A stretch of 64,000 nt of DNA, taken from Lytechinus pictus (taxonomy: Eukaryota; Echinodermata; Echinoidea; Temnopleuroida; Toxopneustidae). Below the pieces are notes generated by a model. The model did no database searches, had not been told where the DNA came from, and was given only the letters and a program-made list of their open reading frames with translations. Below, piece after piece: positions 46,455 to 58,000 of this stretch. Within the stretch, counting starts at the first letter, position 1; every line of letters starts with the position of its first letter. The position numbers and the translations under genes were made by a program. The DNA is taken from NCBI RefSeq assembly GCF_037042905.1, contig NC_087258.1, positions 5,372,501-5,436,500 of the forward strand. Reading direction: 5' to 3'.

Positions 46455-47795
46455 AAATTTGCTCGCGCTTCGCGCTCGCATTATTGATTTTTATAAAAAA
46501 TGTATTTAGAATGCCCAGAAACTAGGTCTAACTCAAACACACGCACGCATGTTTATTAAGAAACGCAGCTTGATTGGGGGGGGGGGGGTACTCCGGGCTG
46601 AAAATATTTATATCAAATACATTTTATCAAAATAAATAAATTTTATCAAAATCTGATAATTCTAAAGTTTAGCAATATTTTATGAAAATGGTGATATGCA
46701 TGTCGTCATGAATATTTAATAGGTGGGCTGATGCTGTCACATCCCCACTATCCTAGCTGTTCCTTGTCAAAATCAAAATTTTTTCATTTTTTTTTATACC
46801 AGAATGAATGATATGTCTCCCTTATAATGAAATAAGTTGCAGCAAAGAATATCTAATGGAATAAATCAGTTGTCAATTCAACTGTTTTGGGTCTTGAAAG
46901 GAAAATATTGAATAAACCTAATTTCATATAATAAAATACAAAAGAACAAGTGGGGAATAATGCTAATCTTTAAAATGCAATAACTGTGATATTCCTTGTC
47001 TGATTTTGATCAAATCTTTATTCTTATGTTCGTCTGAGTTTTCTCAAACCATTTTACATTCAGTGTGGAGTTTCAGATCAGAATATCAAAATTTTTCTGC
47101 TCGCGCTTCGCGCTCACATTATTAATTCAAGAATATATCCAATTACCCATCAATTTCTTGATTTACAAAACATGAATAGAATGTCCCGTTTTCAGGTCTG
47201 AAATCTCAATTTTGTTTCCGCTCGCATCAATTGTATAGTTATATACCTATCCTGTTCATGATTAGAAAAGTGCATAAGATGTCTCGTTTTTAGGTTTGAA
47301 ATCTCATTTTTATTTCCGCTCGCGCTTCGCGCTCGCATCAATTGTATAGTTTATACCTATCCTCATCATGATTAGAAAAGTACTTAGAATCTCTCGTTTT
47401 TTGGGTCTGAAATCTCAATTTTGTTTCCGCTCGTGCTTCGCGCTCGCATCAATTGTATATATACCTATCCTGTTCATTATTAAAAAACGTGCTTAGAATG
47501 TCCAGTATTTAGGTCGGAATGTCAAATTTTCAGCTCGCGCTTCGCGCTCGCATTATTTGATTGTTGATATATGTATCGTCATCATGGGTAACTGCAAACA
47601 GTCCTTATAACACGTCCCTTTCGATCAGGCCAGAGCGTATATAAAAAAATATCTGCTCGCGCTGATCGCGTTCACAATTATTATTTGTTACATACGCATC
47701 TTGGACCACAAACATTGCTCAAAATGTTCAATTTTCAGGACATAATACATGAAATTTCTACAAAAAAATAGCTCGCGCTTCGCGCTCGAATTACC
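46455..47795. repeat. Array of GCTCGCGCTTCGCGCTCG units, block 1
   Basis: The 18-base word occurs, intact or nearly so, at about 46461, 47099, 47321, 47431, 47534, 47654 and 47771, mostly 100-120 bp apart in the second half. Spacers share ATTGTATAGTTATACCTATC and AGAATGTC segments. Confidence 0.85.
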
Positions 47796-47847
47796 TAATT
47801 ATATATTTATGTTCTTTTATAAGAAGAAGGCTTAGAAGTGAATGTCA

Positions 47848-47912
47848 TATATATGTATATATATGTGTGTGTGTGTGTGTGTGTGGGTGTGTGTGGTATG
47901 TGTGTGTGTGTG
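47848..47912. repeat. (TA/TG)n microsatellite
   Basis: ATATATGTATATATATG runs into (GT)n. It lies just inside the right part of the hAT-like element. Confidence 0.9.
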
Positions 47913-48574
47913 TAATTATTGAAAATTCAATTGTGTCGGTCCCCCCCCCCCCACCTCTGAGTAGAGATTTCAGCACCCCCACTGAAATAATCGTTCCCAG
48001 GTCCCTGGAGGGTTCTGTGAGATAACATGGTTTCAGTCGTGGTATGAAATACCCATGCATGTTTGTTTGTTTGTTATGTGTTTGCTTGTTCAGAGGTGTG
48101 TTTGATTCCATGTTAATGTTGATGTTAAGGTGCATGAAAACAATTAAGAAACCGCTGAGAAACTCACTCATCATTACGGAAAAAAGAACTGTGACTTACA
48201 ATATTGTGTCATTTTGCAACTTTTGAATTTTGACCTTGCCCCACATTTCAAGGCACTGCACCTCCATGTGAACCATAATCATATCATGTAGGGTATCAGT
48301 GGCGGATCCAGGGGGGGTTGCGCAGGGGGCGCGCGCCCCCCTAATAATTGAGCAGCGCCGAAGGCGCCGCTCAAAAAAAAGAAAAGAAAAGTACAAGAAA
48401 GAAAAGGCGCTGCTTGAACAAATAAAATAAAGGAAAGAAAAGAAAAGGCGCCGCTTAAAAAAATTATACACTGATATAATATTAGCAACAGTAAAGGAAA
48501 GACTATCCCCCAGCAAAGCACAATCATAATCATCTTCTTTATCTTTTCTTTTAACTACCCTTTTCCAAACAACT

Positions 48575-49320
48575 TCGCCTGTTAAAAATAATCAGCAGTG
48601 CGCTGCCTGCATATAACTGGCGCCAATCAAGAATAACCAGCGCCATTTGGTTATAAATCGGCGCCAGTCAAGAAAAATCGACGCTGCCTGAGTTCTTAAC
48701 CAGCGCCGATTAAGGATAATCAGCGCCACCTAAATCTAAATCGGGGCCGGACAAGAATAATCAGCGCCATCTGCCTAAATCGGCGCTGTCAGAGTCTTAA
48801 CCGGCGCCGATCAAGAATAATCAGCTCCACCTCAAATCTAAATCGGCGCCGGGCAAGAATAATCGGCGCCATCTGGTCAAATCGGCGCCGGTAAAGAAAA
48901 ATCGGCGCTGCCTGAGTTCTTAACCGGCACCGCCGATTAAGGATAATCAGCGCCACCTAAATCTAAATCGGGGCCGGACAAGAATAAATCGGCGCTGCCT
49001 GAGTCTTAACCGGCGCCGATCAAGAATAATCAGCTCCACCTAAATCTAAATCGGCGCCGGACAAGAATAATCAGCACCACCTGGTTAAAAATCGGCGCCT
49101 CCTGGATCTAAATCGGCGCCAGTCGATCGTGAATTGCCGCTGCCTGAATCTTAAGTGACGTCGGTAAAAATAATCAGCACTACTTGTTCTAAATCGGCGC
49201 CGGTCAAGAATAATCAGCGTCCCCTGGTTCCAATAAATAGGCGCCGGTAGAATGATGAAGAAGGGCCTATTGCCAACCAAATCTAGATCGGCGCCGGTCA
49301 AGAATGATCAGCAGCACCTG
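48575..49320. repeat. GGCGCC minisatellite
   Basis: About 25 units of a 25-35 bp pattern alternate AATCGGCGCCGGTCAAGAAT with AATCAGCGCCACCTGGTTC-type words. GGCGCC palindromes recur. Units vary in sequence and length, so this is not a CRISPR array. Confidence 0.85.
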
Positions 49321-50354
49321 GTTATACATTTTATTGTTGAATGGTCATAACAAAGCTTATCGCATGCCCTACATAGTGGACTGGGGCGGGGCAGTTGCCC
49401 ACAGATGTCATGAAATCTTTCATTTATTAAAAAAAATCCCAGAATCATACAAAAGCGTACAGAAAATCCTTTAATTTTGATCTTATTTTCCAATGCTTTA
49501 ATAAAAAAAAAAAGATCAGTCACTTTTCTTCTTTACACATTCCACATTGTGCCACCTCTATGGCCTTTAGAGTAAGACAGCTACTGTAGTGTTTTATGAA
49601 GATGATTCGATAATTTAGTCCAAAACTTTGCTGAAACCCGTTGCTAAAGTACTGGGAGTGTATAATTACGCAACCAGACGTATATTCGTTAGACCTTAAA
49701 CCACTAAATATCAATTTCAATGTATATAATATACAGTTTGTCAGTACCTTTGTTTTAACGTTTAAATGTTTACGCCACAAAATTTGATTTATTTTCATCT
49801 TCCATTAAGTTAAATATTATTCATCTGATCACTCAGGAAGGAGTTAAAAACAAAGATAACGATACCTGTAAAACTGGAGAACTATTTCCAAAGCTCTGTC
49901 TTGAAGGATCTCTTTCTGAATTCAGGTCATAAGCATCATATTCAGTTTCATCAAAGTAGTTAGATAAAAATTACTCATCATTGCAAATTGCATTAGATTT
50001 AGTGAAAAGCATCACAATATATACCAAATTCTGTATATAGGCCTTTACATCATGTACATGAAAATTGAATGATAATTATATAAACCTGGATTGGTGATGT
50101 ATTCCGAATGATTCATGATGGAGTATCATTGTATACAGAGGCGTCGATCCTGCGATCCTGGGCGATCGCACCACCAATGAAAAATATTGGGGGGGGCAAA
50201 CATATCGTTTTGCCTCCCAATAATTCCGCATGTGCAAAAATAAAATAAGATGGTAATTATACACAGAAATCTGCAAGCGAGATTGAGCTACACAACTCAT
50301 TCTTTATTTAAAATCGTGCTCAAATTGTCTGCTTCTCAGATTGGAATATAAAGA

Positions 50355-51985
50355 TTTTCAGCTCGCGCTTCGCGCTTGCATCATAATTACTGTAGCAAAA
50401 CCCCATACTTTTCATTATTAAATAGATGAATAGAATGTCCCGTTTTCAGTTCTAAACGTCAAAGGAACTCCCGCTTCGATTTGCAATAATTTTTTGTTGG
50501 ATATAATCTTGTTCTTTATTACAAACGCCCATTAAACTGTCATTTTATTTCAGATCGAAATATCAAAATTTTAAGCTCGCGCTTCGCGCTCGCATCTATT
50601 GTTTGTTTTAGATACCCATCTTAATCATTGGTACCAAAAATGCATAGAATGTCAAGCTTTCTGGTCAGAAAATAAAGAAATTTCAGCTCGCCCTCGGCAC
50701 TCGCATTATCTGTGTAGTGAGATATGTATCCTCTTAATGAGTTACTACAAACAGTCCTAAACAGGCACCTTTTTTCCTGTTTTCAGGTCAGTATACTTAA
50801 AAATTTCAGCTCGCGCTTCGCGTTCGCATTAATTTGTTGGTGAGATATGTGTCTCTATCTCATGAGTCATATAAATATATATATATATATACAGTGGCGT
50901 AACTACGGGGGGGGCATGGGGGGCACGTGCCCCCCCAATCGGCTGACCAAAAAAAAAAAAAAACGGGGAAAAGGAGAAAAAGAGGGAGAAAGGAAGAGGA
51001 ACGTAGTGGCAAAGAAGAAATTATTATTCATATAATTGTATATTGTATTATAATCATGTTGTGTTATATTACATAGGAAACATTTTTATCATAACTTTAT
51101 GAAACATAATTTGCTCAGGGTCCATGTCTTCATTGTTCCTGGTGCTCGCATTGTCTGTTTAAAGTTGTTCGAAACCCTCCCGATTTCAAGTCAATATATA
51201 TACACCAAATATATTATTGTTTTATGTAGTGACATATGCTTCTTTTTCATGACTACTTAAAGTGATTGCCCCATGTTAAGGTCTTAATATAAAACATTTC
51301 CTGTCCGTGATTACGATCGCTTCAGTGGATTGGTGAGATATGTCTGCTCTCCATGAATTCCTAAAATCAGTCCTTGAAATGTCCCCTTTTCTGATCTGAA
51401 TATCCAAAATTTTCAGCTCGCGCTTCGCGCTCGCATCATTTGGTTAGTGAAATACGTATGGTCTTAGTGAATTCCTACAAACAAGCCTTAGACTGCCCCG
51501 CTTCAGGTCTGAATTATCTAAATTTTCAGCTCGCGCTTCGCGCTCGCAATATTTGATTAGTGAGATGCGTATGATAATCATGATAACATTGACTACAAAA
51601 AGTGCTTCATGTGTTCAGATGTAATTCTAACAAAATCAGTAAGCGCTTGGCACTCGCATTACATGACTATGGTGAGATATGTATACTATTCCTAAAATAT
51701 AGTCCTTAAGATCTCCCTGTTTGGGATCAATAAATACAAAAATTTCGGCTCGCGCTTCGCGCTCGCATTGTTTAGCAAGACAGGTACGTATCATGATTAC
51801 AAAAATTCGATTATAAAGTCCTTTTTTAGGTCTGAATATCACAAATTTTCAGCTCGCGCTTCGCGCTCGCATTATTTCATTGCTGAGATGCGTATGTTAT
51901 TCATGTTTACAATGACTGCAAGTGCTTCCTTAAAATGTCTCTATTAGGTCAGTATACCTGACAACTTAGCGCACTTCGCGCGATC
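50355..51985. repeat. Array of GCTCGCGCTTCGCGCTCG units, block 2
   Basis: Units at about 50361, 50576, 50806, 51417, 51530, 51750 and 51853, with decayed ones between. Spacers share TTGGTTAGTGAGATATGTAT-type and ATTTTCAG segments. The period is about 105-115 bp in the densest part. Confidence 0.85.
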
Positions 51986-52050
51986 ACTATATAAGTGACT
52001 CAAAATTTTTGCTGGTGCCCCCCAATGCCGTGACCCACGGTACGCCACTG
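50892..52050. mobile_element. Inner hAT-like element of the nest
   Basis: CAGTGGCGTAACTACGGG on the left and ACGGTACGCCACTG on the right share 10 inverted bases; TATATATA flanks both sides but lies in a TA microsatellite. It holds an A14 run and many mirror-motif units. Confidence 0.65.
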
Positions 52051-53179
52051 TATATATATATATATATAATTATATGTAAATATATGCATATGTGTGTGTG
52101 AGTTTGTTTGTTTTGTGTGATATCGAGCGCCTTTGGAAAGTTGATTCATGATTTTGTCCCCCAAATCTGAAAAAAAAGGATCGACGCCCCTGTGTATATA
52201 TATATATACATATAGTAAAAAAAAACTTGTATCTCTATTAATATAGTAAAAGTATTGGCCTCATCGCAATAAAAGGGTTAATACACGAGGTTTTGAAATC
52301 GCACATAACATGCATAATTTGTGTTACTTTTTGCTTGTTTCTTTCTTTAATAAGTTTTTCAATCTCTCTCTATTTATGTTTTAGAAAGATTATATGTTTA
52401 AATTGATATATATTTTATGTTATAATGAGATATGTTTTAGTGGACTTCAGGGAATGATCGTATGCAGCAAGGGGGAAGGGGGGCAAATTCGCGATCAGCT
52501 GTTGTGAAAAAAAAAATTCCTTAACATTTCATGAAAACTAGGTAAAATGTGCAAATGTGAGATGTGCACCAAATACTTTTATTACACTTGTAAAAAAAAT
52601 AATCGCCCCATTGAGCAGCTCGGTCCGTTTACTCTATCGTTTTTATTTTTTTTCTCAAAAATTTGTTCGAGTCTTGCCCCCTCCCCCCCGGAAATATTAT
52701 CTGCGTGTGGTCATGCAAAATGGCATGACTGGAAATCCTACATTTTGAAAAGAGCATTTGACAGGGTCAGACTTTACCCCTTTTTCAACATTTTCTTTTA
52801 TGGCGCCGGTGAAGTGCAAAAATATGTGCGCAGCTCGGCAGTGCACCCCCCCCTTCGCCAAAAGCTGGATCCGCCTATGGGTATCATTTTAAAGAGAATC
52901 AAATGATCTATTCATTAGTATTAATTACACATTGATAATTTCTAAAACCGAGGAGGGATTATCGATAAAAGTCAGATTTCCAAACTTTTTTTGAGGAGAT
53001 TAGTTTATGTCTTGCTCAATAGGCTGATAATTAAGTGATAGAGCTTAAAATATCAAGTAGGTTGTCACTATAAACAACATAATCAGATCGGACATAGAGT
53101 TTCATTATTTTGTTAAATTTACAAATTGATTTTCAAATACTGCTCTGTAAAATGTCCGTTTTTACGCCTAAATCTCATA

Positions 53180-54080
53180 TTTTTCCGTTCGCGCTCCGCG
53201 CTCGCATTGTTAAGTTTATACCTATCCTGTTCATCAGTGGCGGACCGTGACCCGGAGGAGACAAAGCATTGGGGGGCACAGCATTGTTCACAAACAATAC
53301 AGTGCCCTCCAATGCTTTGTCTCCTCCGGGTCACGGTCCGCTATTGCTGTTCATGATTGACAAAATAAAGGGCTTAGAATGTCAATTCTTTTAGGTTGGA
53401 ATGTAAAAACATTTCAGCTCGCGTTATTTGATTTTTGAAATATGTATCGTTCGCATGGCTAACTGCAACCAATCCTTAACAGGCCCCTTTTCAATCAGGT
53501 CAGAACGTATATAAAAAAAAATCTGCTCTTCGCGCTCGAGGTAATAGTTAAGATATATGCATCTTGTTTAAGATCACGATCATTGAACATGCACAAATTA
53601 ATTTTCAGGACAAAATACACTATTTGCTAAACTTTAGCTCGCGCTTAGCGCTCGCATACTTCTAAAGGGCTTAAGAGATATATATTTATTTCTTTATAGA
53701 TAAGGAGTGAAGGTATTAGGACTACCCCTTCAAAGAAACAAACAAAAGTCATCTTTGAGCAGTCGTTCGTGGAAAAGTACGGGTACATTTTTTTCTCCCC
53801 CCCCCCCCTCCCCCTATATATTGGCGAAAGCTTGATCCGGCCCTGCATCTTTACCTCTGTGTGCGCCTTCTCCTGAGCCCCACTTCCACCTTCTGGCCCC
53901 ACCATGCACCTCCTTTTCTGCTTTTGTTTAATTCTCTCTTTCCTTTTCTTTTCTTCGTCTTGAAAAAAATTGCGGGCAAGCGCCCCCATACCCCCCATCT
54001 GTACGCCACTGTTAAAGGATCCATTTTCAGATCAGAACATTAAAATTTTCACCTCGCGCTTCGGGCTCGCATAATTGTGT
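53180..54080. repeat. Array of GCTCGCGCTTCGCGCTCG units, block 3 (decayed)
   Basis: Degenerate units at about 53189, 53417, 53525, 53636 and 54051 with the same spacer words (CCTATCCTGTTCAT, AGAATGTC). It is interrupted by the hairpin MITE at 53235. Confidence 0.75.
53235..53346. mobile_element. 112-bp hairpin hAT-like MITE with 8-bp duplication
   Basis: The arms (about 45 bp, GGCGGACCGTGACCCGGAGG onward) are almost perfectly complementary around a loop of about 20 bases. CTGTTCAT is duplicated at 53227-53234 and 53347-53354. The uninterrupted target, CCTATCCTGTTCATGATTAG, is present at about 47250-47270. Confidence 0.92.
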
Positions 54081-54193
54081 AGATAAGCATCTTAATTTTT
54101 TTTACAAAACTGCTGAGATTATTAAATTTTCATGACAATAATATGCTATATAATAAATTTCTAGTTCACGCTATTTATCTAGGCTTTATGAGC

Positions 54194-54392
54194 ATTGGCG
54201 GCGGAAGCCAAAAATTTTAGGGGGGACAAGCAAAAAAAAAAAGGTTATCAACCAAAATTTCAGGGAGGGGCTACCAAAATTTTTTGACAAGCAAAAAAAA
54301 AAGAAAAAAGGTCATCAACAAAAAATCTAGGGGGGATCGTCCCCCACCTCAAATTTAGGGGGGACACGTCCCCCCGCTTCCGCCGCCTATGC
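54194..54392. mobile_element. 199-bp TIR element with 8-bp duplication
   Basis: GGCGGCGGAAGC on the left is inverted against GCTTCCGCCGCC on the right, and TTATGAGC is repeated exactly outside (54186-54193 and 54393-54400). The interior has repeated AAATTTAGGGGGGAC-type and A-rich words. Confidence 0.85.
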
Positions 54393-54400
54393 TTATGAGC

Positions 54401-54974
54401 CTCTTGGGTCTTCTTTGTAAGAAAAAAATAAGATAACTTTAAATCTGGAGTCAGGAATTGCCCTTTAAAAAAACCCCAGCTTTTAGCGGAAGATGTCAGG
54501 TACGTGGAAAATGTGGACGAAAATATTTTTCATATTTCTGCCCCATACCCCCATTTGTGTCAAACTGGATCAGGGGATCAGCCCCTGGATTGTCTAATGG
54601 AAGGGGAGGGGTCGATCGAGGTGACCCGAGCTCACAGTCGTTGGATTCCCACCTCTCATCCTGGAATTCTTTCATCTCCTTTGTTTTTTGATTGGTCGAA
54701 AGTTTTAGAACAGCGACAGGACACGCGCGCGCTGGCACGGCATTTATCAGATGACCTAGGCCGGCGTCGTCCATTTCGTCATGTGATCTCCACGGTAAAC
54801 AACATCACGCGTACACATACATACGACAATCTACATACATCAGCAGTACCGTACATGTGTGAAGTTATTGTAGTTTGTACAAGTAGGGCCTACTACTTTT
54901 TCTCGTTTTGACCTACATTTCCTTTCGTACGATCAATTCAAAGCAAATCAAGTGTCGTTTGGATATTCATCAAC
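54401..54974. other. Upstream region of the scramblase gene
   Basis: Presumed promoter and 5' UTR. It contains a repeat-like CTGGATCAGGGGATCAGCCC patch. No TATA box or initiator can be assigned with confidence. Confidence 0.35.
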
Positions 54975-55028
54975 ATGTCTGGGACTGGATACCAAGCATT
55001 TCACAACGAGGCAGACGACACGCAACAG
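54975..55028 (+). CDS. Scramblase exon 1
   Basis: 18 codons from ATG (A at -3), MSGTGYQAFHNEADDTQQ, to donor GTACGG in phase 0. It fits exon 2 in frame, but the start rests only on context. Confidence 0.6.
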
Positions 55029-58000
55029 GTACGGTACGGTACCGTAACTAGCTAGGCGGCTTCTTGAGCTAAGCCTAAGCGAGCGTCGCGTAACGTTGGG
55101 GAAGTACAATAAGAAACAAGATGGCGGCGTAAACATTGGGCAAGTCTCTTCCGTCTTTTCACAATATTTTTTCATTTTTTTGATGAATTCTTGTTTGAAA
55201 ATAACAACGAGAGCGTAGAAATGTCGGAAATGAAGTTTTATCCCATGTATGGTTGGAATTACCCCTTAGGCCTAATGCCTTATCGACCACCTAATTTTCT
55301 AAGCATCGTATCTGCGATGTGGAGATCACATAAAAGGAATAAAAAACAGTAAGCATAAGAGAAATTCGAATAGTTAACATCAGATAAATCGCGCGTTTTC
55401 GCGCGACCGAATTCTGGGCGGCGTGACCGAATACTGGGCGGAAAACACCACCTCAGGCTCAGTCTATCGGCAATATTTTGTTCAACAATATTCAATATTC
55501 TAAAATATGAGTTCAATAATCTGAAAGAGGACAATTTTTTCTTTCTCCTGGTCGGTGGATTTACAAATAAATGAGGTAGGTATTTATTTTACCGGCGATT
55601 TCCCCTTAAGTGACCGAATACCGGGCGCGTTACCCTAGTCAAAACAATTTTGATAAATTCTATTAAATTTTTCCCCTTATTTTTCTCTCGTAAAATCGAT
55701 TCTTATCGTTCCTATGGACACTGCGCCTACTCTCCCGCGCGTATCGTTTGTAATATGCAATAATTTTAATGCGCGCAAGGTGGTCGGTTTCAAAAGAGGT
55801 GGTCGATATGTGGTGGTCTCACTATACATCATGATTTATGGCTAGATGTTAGACTTAGAAGGAAAGTACCGGTAGAGATCTCGGGGGCGAAAGTTTCAGG
55901 TTTTTTTGCGGTACACGCAGATGAATAGGAAGGACTCCCTTGAGAGTAAGCCTACCATGCCTACGTTAGTACCGGTAAATGATTTTTACTCTCAAGAAGC
56001 CGCCTGGCTAACCGTAACTAAGTTAAAATTAAAAAAAGTAATAAGAATAGAATTTAAACTAACGTTAGGCCCTAGTTTTGAGGACTCCATGTCCATGATG
56101 ATGTCTTTTTAAAATACTTTGACATTATTATATACTTCTTCATCATTGGAGTCTTTAACCACCCTTCATATATGTCTTACTATAACTGTATACTATAAGA
56201 GACACGTGTAAACAAAGATGGATTTCCCTATCCATCTTTTTTATCAAAAATCACGTTAATGGTTGTGATTTTATTAATCTCTTCAGACTACACCTTCCTA
56301 CGCCTAATGCATAGGAAGGTTTAAAAAATAGTCAATTAAAATGTTAAAAAATAAAGGTTTCTTACCAGACCGATGTCGTGTAGATCCCTCGATCCAAATG
56401 TACACAACGCAAATACAATAGGGTCGACCCTTGACCCGCTTATGTATGACGTACATCCGGTTAGCGATGCCGTTTTGAAGAATATTATCAATTGTTTCTT
56501 AATGTTATTTTAGAATTCAACATTTGGGCTTTCTTTATACTTGGCAAAGATAACTTAAATTAAAGATGAAATTTTGCCTCTAGGGTGACCTAGCTTTTCT
56601 TGGACTTGCCCTACACTTCTCTACCGCTACACCTACCCGATCGAACCATCACCTGAGGTAGAGAGTATGAGACATGGCCAAGAGATATCGTGATCTTGTT
56701 TGTACTACAGTACAGGAATAACCAACTTTTCTGGGGATTTATTTTTTTAAATTCTGACAATTGAATACCACCCCCAGAGTCCAGACTAAGTTGTAACTAA
56801 GTGAAGCCAATGTAGCTCAGTGGACAACTGATTGTTCACTGACTGAATCTTTTGTTGTGGATCTTGTTAGGACTTAGGTCCCTGACTAGAATGGAATACG
56901 GTGATGATCCTCGTCATCCTCAATTATCTTGCGCAATTATGCAGCAAACTAATTTCATGAGAAGTAGATATATACTGAAAATCAAAGTCAATTGTCACCG
57001 TACCATATAGATCTATCATCTACATAGGCCTATAGTGTAATGTTAGATCAAATCTTAAACCTAACTCTATGAAATCGGGAAATATAAGCTGAAAATTATC
57101 ACACTGAAGATAAAATCCTGAGTGATAAAGCACTTGTGTGGGGCATTGTATTTTTTATTTGCTTGGAAAAATAACGGACACCTGACCTGATAGAATTTTT
57201 TTTTGCCATTCTTATTTTGTTCATTTCCCAGCAATGACACAATTTCTTTCAGAGTCATTTTATTTCAGACATATTTCTATTCATTCATACAAACACTTCC
57301 GTGTTCATTTCATTGGATTCTGTTACCTCAGGTTATGATTGTTACCAAAACTGTCATTTGTAATAATATGTTTTACCTTTTTGTCGGGCCTTAATTGTTT
57401 TGTGCACAATGGTGGATCCATTCAAAATGTTGTCCCTAATCCCGTGCCGCTGCTGCCAGCCAAGCTAATGTTTCATAGCACCTCTCTGCCTATCAATCTC
57501 TGATGTGAGATTATTAGTATGGATCAAGGTCCTATAGCAGGCTACAGCCAATGAACAGTATCTGATGCCCACTGACAAAGGAAGCAACTATATTATTTTC
57601 AAAATTGTTTTTTTTTCCTTGATTTTTGATATTTTATGAATGCTCTGCATAATACTTTTAAAATAGGAATTTGAGTCACATATCCCCCAAATTAATGAAA
57701 GTGACGTATCAAAAGGAAGTAACTCTATGTATTTCCATGTGAAACATCAATATATTTTCCTCATTTACTAAGAAACTCATTCCACAGAGTTGCTTCCTTT
57801 TGTCAGTGGACAACAGAACAATATTCCAAGAATGGCTAGTTTTCATAAGTTTGCCTGAGGAAATGAACATTTGTACATAGAACTGCATTCATGCAACAAT
57901 TCTTAAATTTTTCTTTCCCTAATTTCAGACTGATGGCAGGAATGTACAGGTTGCAGGCGCTGTACCCCCAGTCACCTTCTCCGGGCAACAGGTGCCCCCA

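Larger units (their letters stand above)
45212..48007. mobile_element. hAT-like composite element with perfect TIR and 8-bp duplication
   Basis: The 14-bp ends CAGGGACCTGGGAA/TTCCCAGGTCCCTG are perfectly inverted, and GAGGGTTC is duplicated outside (45204-45211 and 48008-48015). It is 2,796 bp long. Inside are a further element bounded by GGGGGCACTCAC (about 45446) and GAGTGCCCCCCACCCCC (about 45990), a GGGTGCTGCG-type repeat at 46220-46310, and several GCTCGCGCTTCGCGCTCG units (46460-47790). The 303-codon frame 45517-46428 crosses these repeats and is not a gene. No transposase is seen. Confidence 0.85.
50136..52192. mobile_element. Middle TIR element of the nest
   Basis: CAGAGGCGTCGATCC at the left pairs with GGATCGACGCCCCTG at the right (14 of 15). 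The flanks ATTGTATA and TGTATATA agree at 5 of 8 positions only, so the target duplication is not proven. It carries GCTCGCGCTTCGCGC units and the inner element. Confidence 0.6.
48299..52878. mobile_element. Outer hAT-like element of a three-level nest
   Basis: GTGGCGGATCCAGGGGG on the left and CTGGATCCGCCTAT on the right are inverted, and GGGTATCA is repeated exactly outside (48291-48298 and 52879-52886). The left part is the GGCGCC minisatellite; the middle holds two further TIR-bounded elements (50136-52192, 50892-52050). CAGTGGCGGATCCAG is a common hAT-type end; here the first two bases overlap the duplication. Confidence 0.65.

Noticed and set aside
48575-49320. Regular repeats with spacers, resembling a CRISPR array
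   Set aside because: Units and spacers both vary, spacers recur, the DNA is eukaryotic and there are no cas genes. It is a minisatellite.
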